Below are positions 47,461 through 58,526 of a stretch of DNA of 64,000 nucleotides, one piece after another. The notes beneath the pieces are model-generated. The model saw only the letters and a program-made list of their open reading frames with translations, ran no database searches and had not been told where the DNA came from. The DNA comes from Sipunculus nudus (lineage: Eukaryota; Annelida; Sipuncula; Golfingiida; Sipunculidae): assembly GCA_026874595.1 (NCBI GenBank), contig CM049306.1:21507019-21571018 (forward strand). The letters run 5' to 3'. Numbering within the stretch: position 1 is the stretch's first letter; each line of letters starts with the position of its first letter. The translations under genes were made by a program, and so were the position numbers.

Positions 47461-48085
47461 ACATTTGTAGATGGTTAGGGTGAAGACATATCAACAGTCC
47501 ATTTCATTTTGGAGGTAATAAGAATCACAATAATATATATTTTCTTATAAACCATTATGACAAAGGACCATTCGTTTGTCCCCGTGTGGAAGCCACCCGC
47601 AAGGTGAACTCATGTTACTGAAGCATGACAGTGTTCACACATGAAATGCTTACACGTGAACACATGACTGATATTAAAGGAGATCCTGGTGGAGGTCTGT
47701 ACGCCCTGACGACAGATTCTAGTTTGAAATCAATTTAAAGATGTAATGGTGATATTTTTTCATGTATCACCATTCCTACAGACAACGGATCTTAATAAAT
47801 ATATGGATCCAGTGCCTAGTATTGACCAAACTGAAAAAGCCCTCGCATTGAAAGCGGAGTCATGTGGTCTTTGGATTAAAAACCTTTACTTCATTTTGTG
47901 AGAGAGAACATTCCTTTAGAGGCAAAACATTGGATATGGGGGATCAATTGGGATTATAGCGGACCCGCGTGACCGCTAATTGTACGGATATGCCTTTTGG
48001 GCTGGACATGCGCTCTGGCCACGGACTTAACAGGCCAGTGAAAATCCCCAAGTCGCCTCCTGAAAAAGCGTCACAGGCGTGGAGG
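47461..48085 (+). repeat. Diverged tandem repeat, unit 2
   Basis: Second copy, offset ~635-660 bp from the first. It ends with TCGCCTCCTGAAAAAGCGT.ACAGGCG like unit 1. The divergence suggests an old duplication or an element with an internally repeated core. Confidence 0.6.
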
Positions 48086-49005
48086 ACCTTGCAGCACAAA
48101 AGAAATAGGGGCACCTAATATGAAAATATTAAAATTATTAATTATTAAGCTTAATAGGGCATAATCCCGCAAAATAAACCAAACATGTCCTAGAAGAGCA
48201 CACCACCAATAGGCCTACGTCTAGCGAATTTAGAGAGTCAAATCAAAACGGAAGCAGGTAAACCGTGGTCTCGAAAAACCCATCTCCGTATTAATTATAT
48301 AGAGATGATTTCCCATGAGGAAGAAAAAAGGCTCAACAGGAATACTTAAAACAGGGCTTTGTACGGAGGCCACTTTTTATCTAAGTGACAGGTAGATTAG
48401 CAAATGTAGACAAATGACTGACAAGAATGACAGAAGGGATTTTTTTTTCAGGTGTATGTTTACAAAAAATATGTTTTTGCAATGCGACTATGGAAACCTT
48501 AATGAAAATTAAGTAACCACGGAGTTTTGAAATATTAGGTAATTATAGAGAGAATTTGGCAAACATGTAGTACTAAACATATTAAAAACAAACAAAAAAA
48601 AAATGAAGAGGGATTTTACAGGGCGTGTCTTTTATGCAATGAAATCGGGCTCGGCAAGACCTATGTTAATAATGTTTTTACATTCATTGTATCCTGACTT
48701 AATTAATGATAGCTATCAACATATCGTATTTTCATTTTTTTTTTTATTTTGAAGTGCCTATAGGAACTATAGTGTTCTCATAATTCATCAAAATACCCTG
48801 ATACAAAGAACATACTTGATTAGATGAAAAGCTTCTTAATCAATTAATAATTGCTGGCAAATCTACATTTAACGTTTGATTTAAGCTTTCTATGTCTCAG
48901 ATTCAATTCAGAGTAGATTCAATTGGCAAAAATTTAATTATTTGTTCTTATTATATGATAAACAAGGGAAAGCCTTTATTGCTTTTGAAAGTAGGTCTTT
49001 TGATC
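48086..49005. other. AT-rich non-coding stretch
   Basis: Nothing recognised beyond short A- and T-runs. Confidence 0.5.
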
Positions 49006-49090
49006 GGCTTTTTGTGGCTCAGTGGGTAGCGCACAGGACTCAAAGCCGAGGCGGTGAGATTTTTCATTGTGCCCCCCCCCCCCCATCCCC
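49006..49090 (+). repeat. tRNA-like (SINE head) sequence, decayed
   Basis: TGTGGCTCAGTGGGTAGCGC (49013-49032) is an excellent tRNA D-arm/A-box sequence, followed by GGACTCAAAGCCGAGGCGG in anticodon-arm position. The expected B box is eroded and replaced by GATTTTTCATTG and a 13-base C-run. It is probably the 5' end of an old SINE; a tRNA pseudogene is the alternative. Not a functional tRNA. Confidence 0.5.
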
Positions 49091-49450
49091 CGCGGATGAA
49101 CGCTCTGCAGGCTTAATAGGAAGACCGTGCCGAATGGCCGTGTTTCAATGGCCGTGTTTCACTCACTCATAATTTGCACAGACGGTGGTTCTGCCCTGCA
49201 GCTCAAAAAAAAGCCAACCCCTATCCCTATATCGGTGATTTGCCACAATCATGCCGTGCAACCTTCGGATCACAATATTTTTGAAATGCCTTGACAGATT
49301 TGGATGATCTTGGTATAAAGTTGTGTTTTCAAGCATGGCCGACATAATAAGCATAATTTTACGGCCATCTAAGGTCAGAATCAAGGCCAAAGGTCAAGGT
49401 CACGGTCACGTTGAGGCCCTAAAAGCAGATGATAGCCTGATTTTTGCTCG

Positions 49451-49451
<1 letters not shown>

Positions 49452-49535
<84 letters not shown>
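49452..49535. repeat. (TA)n(ATT)n compound microsatellite
   Basis: About 19 TA repeats followed by about 15 ATT repeats. It lies just after a repeat-type phrase (GGCCAAAGGTCAAGGTCACGG, ~49390-49410). Confidence 0.95.
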
Positions 49536-51800
49536 TTGACACAATCGCACAGTTCTTCGGGAAATTAATTGAGTTTCAGATAAAATAGTTCAAGGTCAAG
49601 GTCATCAGGTATACGAAACAACTTATAGGGTCAGCTTGATCCGTTTTGTGGTAATACAGACGAGTCTGAGTATACTGATTAATCAGTGGATGATTCTCTG
49701 ATTCACTGGCGGAACGTACATAAACTTCAATGTTTGAAACCGGTTTCAAACCTGAAAATTAGTTCTTCTTAATACCTATTGTAGATATTACAACCAACTG
49801 GTTTAAGACAAAGGACCCATGGTTATGAAAGTTTTTGATAAAATCCTACGATATAGGGAAGAGGACTGATGTCAATTTAAATAATTTACATTTGGAAATG
49901 GAGTGCTATTGCCAAACAGGTTTTGACTTGGCCTGCTGCTACATGGGTTTATGGCCTTAATTTATGTTTAAAATATGTTAATTTATGTTCTACACACTGA
50001 ACTTAGCAAGAGTCTTCGGACAATTATTAACACTGTAGACATATTGAGAACTTGTCTAAGCTCTGATTTGTTTAGTCACATTTGTAAAGTTTTATTTTCT
50101 TGATACATATATCTGAATATATATATAAAAAAATGAAAAGTAATCTCAGCTGTGAAATTAATACACGTAAAAAATACCCTAAGGATCAGAACACCCAGTA
50201 AGTTATACAAGGAGCAAACTTGAGATGAGGATATAAAGGGATCTTTAATATAAATGATGATTATTTACATAGAATATCATGTGACATCTGCTGCAGCCTG
50301 ACTCTTAATATCATTAGTCAAACATATTGTTTTCTTTAATGAGTACTTGTCTGAGTAAAATTTTGATATATTATATTTATTCTGAATTTTTCAAATAATA
50401 ACAATTAGCAAACTGCTAAACACTTGGTAAAGACCTGTAAATTTAGATTATTGTAATATAAACAACTGCTGCCTAATCTATCATTCACTTGCTTCATATA
50501 ATCCCTAGAAGTGTAGGTCAATTTTATTCATTTTTTTTTTCATTATTTAGTTTGAAATGATACCCAAATATACCCAAAGTTGACTAAATGACACATCATC
50601 CCGGGAAGGGGGGGGGGGGGTGTTAGGGCAGAGGGAAACCCCATATAAGCTGAGCTGGGCATAACACCGGGCTGTATAACTCAGTGTACTGGGTTAGGTT
50701 GATGTAAACAACAGTTGACATGGTCTGTGAAAATTTGAAAACAGATCTTCATTTCTTTATCAATTAAATCTATTTCCGGATCTTTTACAAAATGCAATTT
50801 ATTTGGGCCCATAACTTCACGGAATTACGTTATACTGACCTAATTTCTAGTATGTACATAGAAAATATATACATGAATGATTATATCAAATATCAAACGA
50901 TTACCGCCAGTGGTTTATACATTTGGCACTTTTGAAATGTAACGGTAGGGTGTTCATGGAAAACTGGAAAGAACGAAGTGACCCAGTTTCAGGTCTGGTA
51001 GGAGAAATTAGGGACATCTAACACTGTGTCAACTTTTGGATCTGTAGATCTAACGGTTTTAAAACGTGTCCTGTTAACGGGTGTCCGGACGGCACGACAG
51101 ATGGACAGTCGGATGACGGACCATGACTATGGCTAAGATAACCGTATATAAAAATGTAATAATCATGGGCTAATGATATACGAGGTAGTCAATAGATGTA
51201 ATGGAAGATTTAGCAAAATCCTAGTAAACCAGTACACTACATCTTAAAGATATTTAAAAAAAACAAGTCAACACGCGGTTTACATATCTGGATGTTTTTG
51301 TAATTAAACACATCCGCCAAGACTAAAGTTAATTTTCAAACACCAAATGTCTTTTGATTTCATTAAACATCGCTAATGTTCGATTTATGTTTTGACATAA
51401 TTGTCGTAATTTTGATACCGATTTATCATCGAAGAATCGCGAAGATATTCATAAAATTCATGCATGACTTTGGAACAGCTGAAATACGGAATATAATGGA
51501 TTTTATATCTTTCTTCCTGACTGAATATTGAAAATAATTGAAATGATTATTATTGTTAGTAGCAGGTAGATTAATATTTGTTTAAAATGGCTGACAAATA
51601 TGACAAAGAGTTGCTCACCTCAGTGTATTTGATCACGGACATAATCCTTTTTGTATCCATAATTTTGTCGTATTTAAAAAAAAAACATTGAGTGATGATA
51701 TACTGGGTACTTAGTTAGGTAAAAACTTATAGTCCAACACATATTGACAAAAAAAAATAAAAAATTTGAATAACTGAAGGGGGAGCTTATAAAGAATTTG
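49536..51800. other. Non-coding stretch with repeat traces
   Basis: No gene supported. A G-run lies at 50608-50620. On the minus strand, 50935-51125 reads a GTCCGTCATCCGACTGTCC-type stretch, GTTAACAGGACAC and later CCTGAAACTGGGTC. This is the layout of a tandem-core repeat head (compare 17640-17800), probably a diverged relative. Confidence 0.4.
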
Positions 51801-51925
51801 AATTTAAGCTCTGACCTACAGCTATCACTCTTTGTCCATCATCCGTCCGGCCATTAACAGGGCATACATTGTAAAAATAGGACTAAGAATTAGAAACTTG
51901 ACATCCAGTTTATGATGTATGGGGT
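51801..51925 (+). repeat. Fragment of a tandem-core repeat head
   Basis: TTTAAGCTCTGACC..CAGCTATCAC followed by TTTGTCCATCATCCGTCCGG and ATTAACAGGGCA, then ACTTGACATCCAG, in the same order as the head at 17591-17735. Truncated. Confidence 0.55.
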
Positions 51926-51991
51926 AATCAAAGGATTTAATGGGGAGGTTTTTGAAGAAAAGCTACACAGCACACTTAGGAAATAACAGAG

Positions 51992-52131
51992 CAGTGGCGG
52001 ATCCAGAAATTCAAGAACAGGGGGCGCGAATACTGCGTTTGCGGTTGAAGATTATTATGAAAACTAAGTTCCAAAATTGTGCATTTTATCTTTTTTGTAA
52101 ATTTAATATATATTATATAAATACAAATTAC

Positions 52132-52194
<63 letters not shown>

Positions 52195-52214
52195 TATATA
52201 TGGATCCACCACTG
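51992..52214. mobile_element. hAT-like MITE with internal (TA)n
   Basis: A 14-bp terminal inverted repeat with one mismatch: CAGTGGCGGATCCA (51992-52005) and TGGATCCACCACTG (52201-52214). The left end is followed by AGAAATT and a GGGGGCGCG run, a terminus style shared with 1807 and 30747. The interior is AT-rich and ends in a ~60-bp TA tract. No clear 8-bp target duplication is visible, so the hAT assignment is tentative. The 97- and 78-codon frames inside are microsatellite-driven. Confidence 0.6.
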
Positions 52215-52257
52215 CAAGAAGTACAAAACCTAATTGGCAAGAGAGCTTAAACCCCTT

Positions 52258-52690
52258 TCACAAATACACGTTCTTGCCACCACGATCACCACGTTCTCGG
52301 GAAACGCGGTGGTCGCAGTGTTGAACGTACAATGGTCTCCAGAGGTCGTCGTCAGGTCGAAATGATCGCCAACCCTCTACGACAAAGTTTTTCTGTAAAA
52401 CTTGAGCGCGGTCGAATGGAACGTACAAAAAATGAAGTGGACGTTCAACGGACGTACGAAGGACGTACATAGAACGCGGGTGGTCACCACAATTTCGTGA
52501 CTATATTGTACTTCCATACTACGTTCATTGTGCGCTTTTACTACGTCCTCCGCGCCTTCTCGGCCTTTTCAATACGTTCTCTTTACGTCCAGGGAGTCCC
52601 AAGTAGGTTCTCTTCACGTTCTGTGTACGTTCATTGCGTCTTTTGTACGTTTTCAGCACGTTCTTACTACTTCTTCACGACGTTCTTTGA
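52258..52690. repeat. ACGT-dense segment
   Basis: About sixteen ACGT cores, mostly as (T/C)ACGTTC, (T/G)ACGTCC or their complements GAACGTAC and GGACGTAC, lie within ~430 bp. The left half carries mixed orientations, the right half mainly the TACGTTC orientation. Palindromic pieces such as GTGGTCACCAC and CCACCACG...CGCGGTGG add to the fold-back potential. Much richer in CpG than its surroundings. No coding function is supported. It may be a decayed palindromic element. Confidence 0.5.
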
Positions 52691-53552
52691 ATAAATCCAA
52701 TGTTGTATTTAAATAAATAGTTGCAAAAAAAGTAAAATCCAAATATCTAAACGTTACATAATAATTCATGAACCTTGTCCAAAATCCTTATTCCACAATA
52801 CCCAAAAATTTAATAATTTATTGTAGTTTAGAAAAAATAAAAAAAATATTAATATATATATATACTAGTTTCTTTCTTTTTTTCCTGATGGTTACATCAC
52901 TCTTCATTGGTGTAACAGTTGTCAGATATAGGAAATATTGTGTATCTTGTTCGGTAGACCAAACTACTTTATTATAATCCGCTGTGTATTCATGAGCATT
53001 AGTAATCTGATAATATACGTTGATGTATACTGCAGTTAATCACAGGAAAAACCCTCTCATTTGAAGTAACATAAAGGATATAAGCATAACACGGGGAACA
53101 TGAATAACTAAGACTAATTGGCATGTGTTTATCAAATAGCTGTGAGCAATTACATTTTCGTATTATAAGAGCGGAAGCTAATGTATTCTTTCATTTTTAC
53201 CATTTAGGTATTCTCATCTTGTACCAACTGTTGAACTACTGGGTGTATAAATAAATTTGTAATTTTATATTTTAATATTTACTTTTCCTGACCACATTTT
53301 TAGACTACGGGACAAGGGATATATACAAGTAATAATTTCTATTGAAAAGGCAAATGCACAATCAACTTTTAGTTATGACATAACACAAAATGTTAATTAA
53401 CTTCCAATTTTTGCATAAATTTCAATTGTACAAAACCACATTTTAACATAGCAACAATTATAATCGTTTAGTGTCTCTTGTTATGAACTGAAATGTAGCT
53501 TTAAAAATTGTATCGTTCTGGGAAAACACTTGTAGCCATGGCACAGCGCCTA
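52691..53552. other. AT-rich non-coding stretch
   Basis: Nothing recognised. A 69-codon frame at 52768-52977 is AT-rich with one hydrophobic run and no other support. Confidence 0.45.
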
Positions 53553-53759
53553 CAGCTGGACGAATTCGGGATGGACGACATTCCGAATAGACGACATTCC
53601 GAATTGAGGACGACATTCTGAATGGACGACATTATAACTTAATATGTAATAAGGGTTAAATTGATACTGTGATAAAATGACACATTACCCTAATCCTAAT
53701 CTAACCCTAAAAACCTAAAACCAAAACCTAATCCTAACCTAAACCAAGTCGTCCAGCTG
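53553..53759. repeat. Short element with CAGCTGGACGA ends
   Basis: An 11-bp inverted repeat (CAGCTGGACGA at 53553-53563, TCGTCCAGCTG at 53749-53759) bounds three or four imperfect copies of GGACGACATTCCGAAT and a CCTAA-rich tract (53690-53745). It abuts the C-terminal end of the Harbinger transposase remnant and may be a separate insertion. No target duplication was seen. Confidence 0.5.
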
Positions 53760-54440
53760 GAATGACACCAATAAATAATCCCTCACATGTTTTGCTGCAT
53801 TTGTTGCTCTGTTGACACGGCCTGGTTGAACGTTCATTTTTAAGTTTTGTCCCTGGTGCCAGGAACCAGGTATCCCCTGTAGGTCCTCGCTGCGTGAGAA
53901 AGTATTTTGCAAATCAGGATAGCGTCTCCGCATAATATTTTGCAGGCAAACACAAGCCATAGTTACACTTTCAACATTCTTTGGAGACAGTTTCAGAATA
54001 GTCAACAAACAGGCAAATCGCGGCACTTATATTCCAAAGGCGTTCTCAACCACTCTCCTGGCTCTAGAAAGCTTGTAGTTAAATATCTGCTCTTCATCTG
54101 TTAGTTTTCGTCGACTGTAGGGCTTCATAAGCCGGGTCCTGAAGTGGAAAGCATCATCTCCGATAATAAAATCATTACCGTCTTGTAGTGGTGTGGCTGG
54201 AGTGAAAACAATAGTACCATCCTCTATTGTAGTCTTCATTTAGCAGGTCCCGAAAATCTGACCTTCCGAACATGATCCGTTAGCACCGACATCCACCCAA
54301 ATGAATGTGTTTTCCGCATCAACAATGGCCATCAAAACAATGGAATTGACGCCTTAATAGTTGTAATATGTTGATCCGCCTCTCAAAGATCTTGCCTGCA
54401 TTCTTTGCCGTGAATGTGTGAAAGGGGTATTACTGAGCCT
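53739..54440 (-). pseudogene. PIF/Harbinger transposase pseudogene
   Basis: One frame on the minus strand reads a Harbinger (HARBI1-like) DDE nuclease over ~230 codons with three nonsense codons and no obvious frameshift. It starts around HSRQRMQARSLRGGSTYYNY (then a TAA at 54354-54356) and continues GVNSIVLMAIVDAENTF with the first catalytic Asp, then VDVGANGSCSEGQIF. A stop follows at 54240-54242, then [25 protein letters not shown] (second Asp), [17 protein letters not shown] and VVENAFGI (catalytic Glu). A stop follows at 54027-54029, then a C-terminal VTMACVCLQNIMRRRYP block. All three catalytic positions look intact. The N-terminal helix-turn-helix/MADF-type partner and the termini were not found. 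The end overlaps a short inverted-repeat element. An ancient, inactive copy. Confidence 0.85.
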
Positions 54441-54887
54441 GACATTTGTATAATAAAATCACACCCGGGAAGACCCAAGTTGTCAGCTTCAGAAAAAAAA
54501 AAAGATTTTGTAGTTAACTGAAGGTAGGGTTGGTTCCTTATGTTTTGGGAATTGTAAATCACATTCTGACTGAAGAATGTTAATAAAAAATCTGCCATTT
54601 TTTTTTAATTTTTACTGTAAAGACACGAGCGAGCATAATTGATAAATTATTTCTGGGACTAACCTAGATACATATCTATACATGTAATGTTTTTATATGT
54701 TCAAAAAATATTTAAACATATTTATCTATTCTGTTGTTGGTATCGGCAGCAACTTTATTCTTACTCTAAGGTTTTGCGTAAGGGCTTATCACACAGCATG
54801 TCATATGTCGTAGATATCAATGAACCCTTCCACATAGGCCGTGGAAGGCCCGACATCTGAAACAAATGCTTCCCAAAATCTCCCAAG
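54441..54887. other. Region upstream of the Harbinger remnant
   Basis: The N-terminal part of a transposase should lie here on the minus strand, but only a 71-codon frame (54383-54598) in another frame is open. Nothing further was recognised. Confidence 0.35.
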
Positions 54888-55385
54888 TTATTAGTCCCCC
54901 GCCGTAGGAGGACGGACTACTTAAATGGACCGAGTCTGTCCGCCACATTCTCATTTCTCTAAGTGCCTCGCTGCTTCTTCACTAAATTTCATAGAATTAC
55001 TCAGTACATTACTGACATGTGATTATAACCTGCGGGTTGCTCAATCTCTGTTCACGACTTCCTGCGCTCTAAATGGTTATTGTCCTCCTTCTACAGATAA
55101 GTTAGTAAAGAGGAACAATTTAGCCTTCAGATTATGCAAGAATCTTTTGGCTAGAAGAATTTAATGAATACTATATTGAACAGAATTAATTTCAGACTGA
55201 TGTTTCTACCGGGGTTCAAATTTTGCAGATTTTGAAATTTTCTTTCACCGGGTATCTCTAAGACCCTTGCTGCTTTCTTTACCAAATTTTACAGACTTAC
55301 TCAGCACATAACTGACATGGGTTAATAACCCGCATGTGGTGCCATCTCTGTTTCCGACTTCAGATTATGCACACTTCAGATTAGA
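54888..55385 (+). repeat. Tandem-core repeat, another family
   Basis: Head hairpin TTAGTCCCCCGCCGTAGGAGG...GGACTA, then AAATGGACCGAGTCTGTCCG, then two copies (~54960 and ~55258, ~298 bp apart) of a core with TCTCTAAG..CC..GCTGC, ACCAAATTT.ACAGA.TTACTCAG, ACTGACATG and TAACC.GC. A G-run (55385-55397) follows. It has the same architecture as the element at 17591 but a different sequence. The 79-codon frame at 54925-55164 is repeat-derived. Confidence 0.65.
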
Positions 55386-55700
55386 GGGGGGGGGGGGGTA
55401 TGGTAATTGTTACAACACTTTAGTGTATACATGGTGCAGGGGTAATCTAAAGCCGTTTGTTTTCTTATGTTTATTTAGATATTTATTTTATACATTAAAT
55501 TAAGTATTCTGATAACGGAACCGCTACTTATAATAATAACAATACTGATATTTTAATGATTATTTTTATCTAATTGTCACAATCCCGTTGTACAATATGT
55601 GAGATGAGTCATCTTTCCCTGCGGATTAGAAAAGCATAAGATATAAAATAGTTATTCTACATAAAATGGTTTGATAGTTACGCGAGGCCAAAACCTTATA

Positions 55701-55970
55701 TCAGGTAGGAAACCCCCACAGGTGCATCCGACATATATATACGTCGTGGATATACATAACAGCGGTTTTGCTTAAGCTGTTCCAGTAATAAGTTAGAAAA
55801 CGATGATCTCCCGGTACACAAGCTGCTAGTTTTATTATATCCTCATGTTTATAAAATGTTGGGGTCCGCAAAATATTCAAAACACATTCAACAAAGACAT
55901 CTGGAAGAATTACGTCAGACGAACCAGTGTTTTGCAACAACCTATCAACTTCCGCACATAAAAAAAACAC
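55701..55970 (-). CDS. Unrecognised open frame, possible exon
   Basis: An 89-codon minus-strand frame with a non-repetitive, protein-like composition (for example EVDRLLQNTGSSDVILPDVF, NILRTPTFYKHEDIIKLAAC, FLTYYWNSL). I recognise no family. A T-run before it (GTGTTTTTTTTATGTGCGGAAG) could be part of an acceptor, and the nominal ATG sits inside that run, so the start is doubtful. No donor, partner exon or nearby polyadenylation signal supports it. It could be a decayed element ORF or chance. Confidence 0.18.
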   Translation of the reverse strand: MFFLCAEVDRLLQNTGSSDVILPDVFVECVLNILRTPTFYKHEDIIKLAACVPGDHRFLTYYWNSLSKTAVMYIHDVYICRMHLWGFPT

Positions 55971-57082
55971 CTTTGGTTACAAGGTTGTTCTGTTTGTCGA
56001 CATGGGCGCATGTACAATGTTTACTAACAGCTTCCAGATAAGCAAGCTCATACGACCGTCACAAAGGCATTGTAAACATCTTTCTTAGCAATAATGACCT
56101 ACAGTTCATTAATATATACACAGAGTAAATCATATAAGGCAGGTGAATAGCTGGCTTTAAGGTGACATGTGCACCATGTGGTCTGAACCTCTGATATAAC
56201 TGGCTTCTTGCTTTACCGGCAATCTCTGTCCTAGGGACTCCGTTCCTCAGAGACATTTGTGACGTTCCCAAACAGTAATATATTCAATCCATCTGTTCTT
56301 GTCGCGATAAAGTTAGAAATGATCATGCAATCTGGGATACCCACAGAGAAAAGTTTATGTAACAAAAAAGTGATATTTATTTTTAAAATATTAAATTTAA
56401 AAAAATAGATATAGATAAAAAATGTTATTAGTCTCAGTATAAATTGATATATAACAAGTCGAGAAAGCCAAATGACAAAGTGAATTGAACTTTTCTTGCA
56501 GGTGAATCTCCTGTGCAGACCACTATGATGGGAAGGCTGCAGGACATATATACACAAAAACACGCACAATAACAAAAATATGGCCATTGCTAGTCAATCA
56601 TGAAAAAAGTTGATGAAAAACATAGCAGCATGATAAACCTAATATTTTCGACATTGCTTGTTCTTTTCAGTTATCGCTAGATAATTTATATTTTTTTGTT
56701 ATATTCTATCCACCGCTACAAGCATTTGTAATTTGATAGGGCAATCAGTCTGTCTCGCCGTCGAAATAATCAATCATAAAAGTTAATGAAAAAGGCAACG
56801 GTCATTGTCTATTTCTTGATGCAGGGACACTGGTATATAAATTGATCCGGCCTGCCTAATGGTAATATATTCACTCGGGAGACCAGGTTTTTAAAATTTA
56901 TTTCACGTCTTCTTTCTTGCGTTCATACATCAAGTTAAGCATACATCTTATTTCTTAAAACGCACAATAACTATAAACGCTATTGTATTTTATAAAATTT
57001 TTAAAAGTCCTGAACCATGTTTTAATCAACTTAGAAGATATATTCGGCATATTTAACATGACAAAAAGCGAACAGCATTTTG

Positions 57083-57113
<31 letters not shown>

Positions 57114-58473
57114 TAACTAATAAAATATAGCTTTATCCTCTTGGAATAGACTAATTACCTGCATGTTGCATAAGTTAAAAGATCTGCCTTCTCGATTAAT
57201 TAATTACTTTTTTATATAGCGGCGTTTTTTATTTCACTTTTACCAGATTAAATTGATATAATCCGTTTAGGAATGCATGTCAGTTGCGAGCAGAGGAAAT
57301 ATTCAGCAAGAAAAGTCAGTTTTCGTCCTAGGTATTCGTTACGGGTCAGATAACGTAATCAGATGGTACAAAGTTTATAATGAGGTGATTAATGTCCGAA
57401 GGAAACGGAATACGGTGCATATGTATTCAATGCTGTGGTTGGTTTCATATTCATGATGAAGCATTTTCTCGAAATCCGCCCCAAACCTCCTCCTTTTAAC
57501 AACTTTTTTTGGTATAATTTCTCCAAGATCGCGATGCGATAAACCCTTCGCCAAATTTCCCAAATTCCCAAATGTCTTATTGTTCAGGAGTTATTAGAAA
57601 ATATGGAAAATAACCCCCACGCCCGTTAGGACACACTTGGCATGCATCGATTAAAAGGAAATTTGTGAGGCGTGGCCACAGCGCAGTTACGTACCAACGG
57701 TTTGTGCTACCGTCAGGTAAAATATATATTAACACATGAAAAAATACTGTTATTGTAAAAAGACTGCACATGTATGGCTAAACATATCCTATTAAGCCCT
57801 GAATACTTGACCCGTTAGTATATCTGAAGTCGGATTTGCAAACATGTCACTAGGGAACTGCAGAAAAGGCAATGACCTGATCTTGTTTGGGTGAAAATCT
57901 GTAAAAGATTATCCCCTTCCATTAGTCTGAATTTAAAACCGATGGACTTTAGCCTTACATGTCCAGGAAACGAACCGGACCCTTCAATATGTATCGTCTC
58001 ATTACAACATTAGGCCGTCTGCTGAGAAATAGACGGAGTACCATTGAGTTAATGCTACATATTTCATGAAGCCAACTGGCGTACTGATAGTATAAGAGTG
58101 TCAACCCCGGAAGCATTGGTGATGGGGGAACTGAGCCGTGAGTAATATGTTCAGAACGCCCGGGTGTTATGGAAGCCAGTAAAGTATACGTTCAAGATAC
58201 ATTTATTTGGTGCCTATAGCCTTCCTATAAAAACTCAATAATAGGTATTTGAATATGTTAAAATGATGCTCATTTCATTTTGATTAAGACCAATTGAAAC
58301 ATCCGTGGTTGTAAGCACACTATTGAGATGATGGAATTTAATTTGTTTACAATATATTTGTCTTTAATTTTTTTGAGTTAACATTCTTTCAATTTTTTAG
58401 CTGTATACTCTTGTCTTACATTGTTTTTCCTTTTTTTTCAGCCACATCTAGAGATCTGTATATTAAATTCTAC

Positions 58474-58526
<53 letters not shown>

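Noticed and set aside
49013-49083. Functional tRNA gene
   Set aside because: D-arm similarity is good but the T-arm/B box and acceptor pairing are missing; a decayed SINE head fits better.
52140-52197. ORFs of Ile/Tyr repeats at 51940-52233 and 51976-52212
   Set aside because: Generated by the (TA)n tract inside the MITE.
53690-53745. Telomeric repeat array
   Set aside because: CCTAA words are irregular and short, lie internally, and belong to a small inverted-repeat element.
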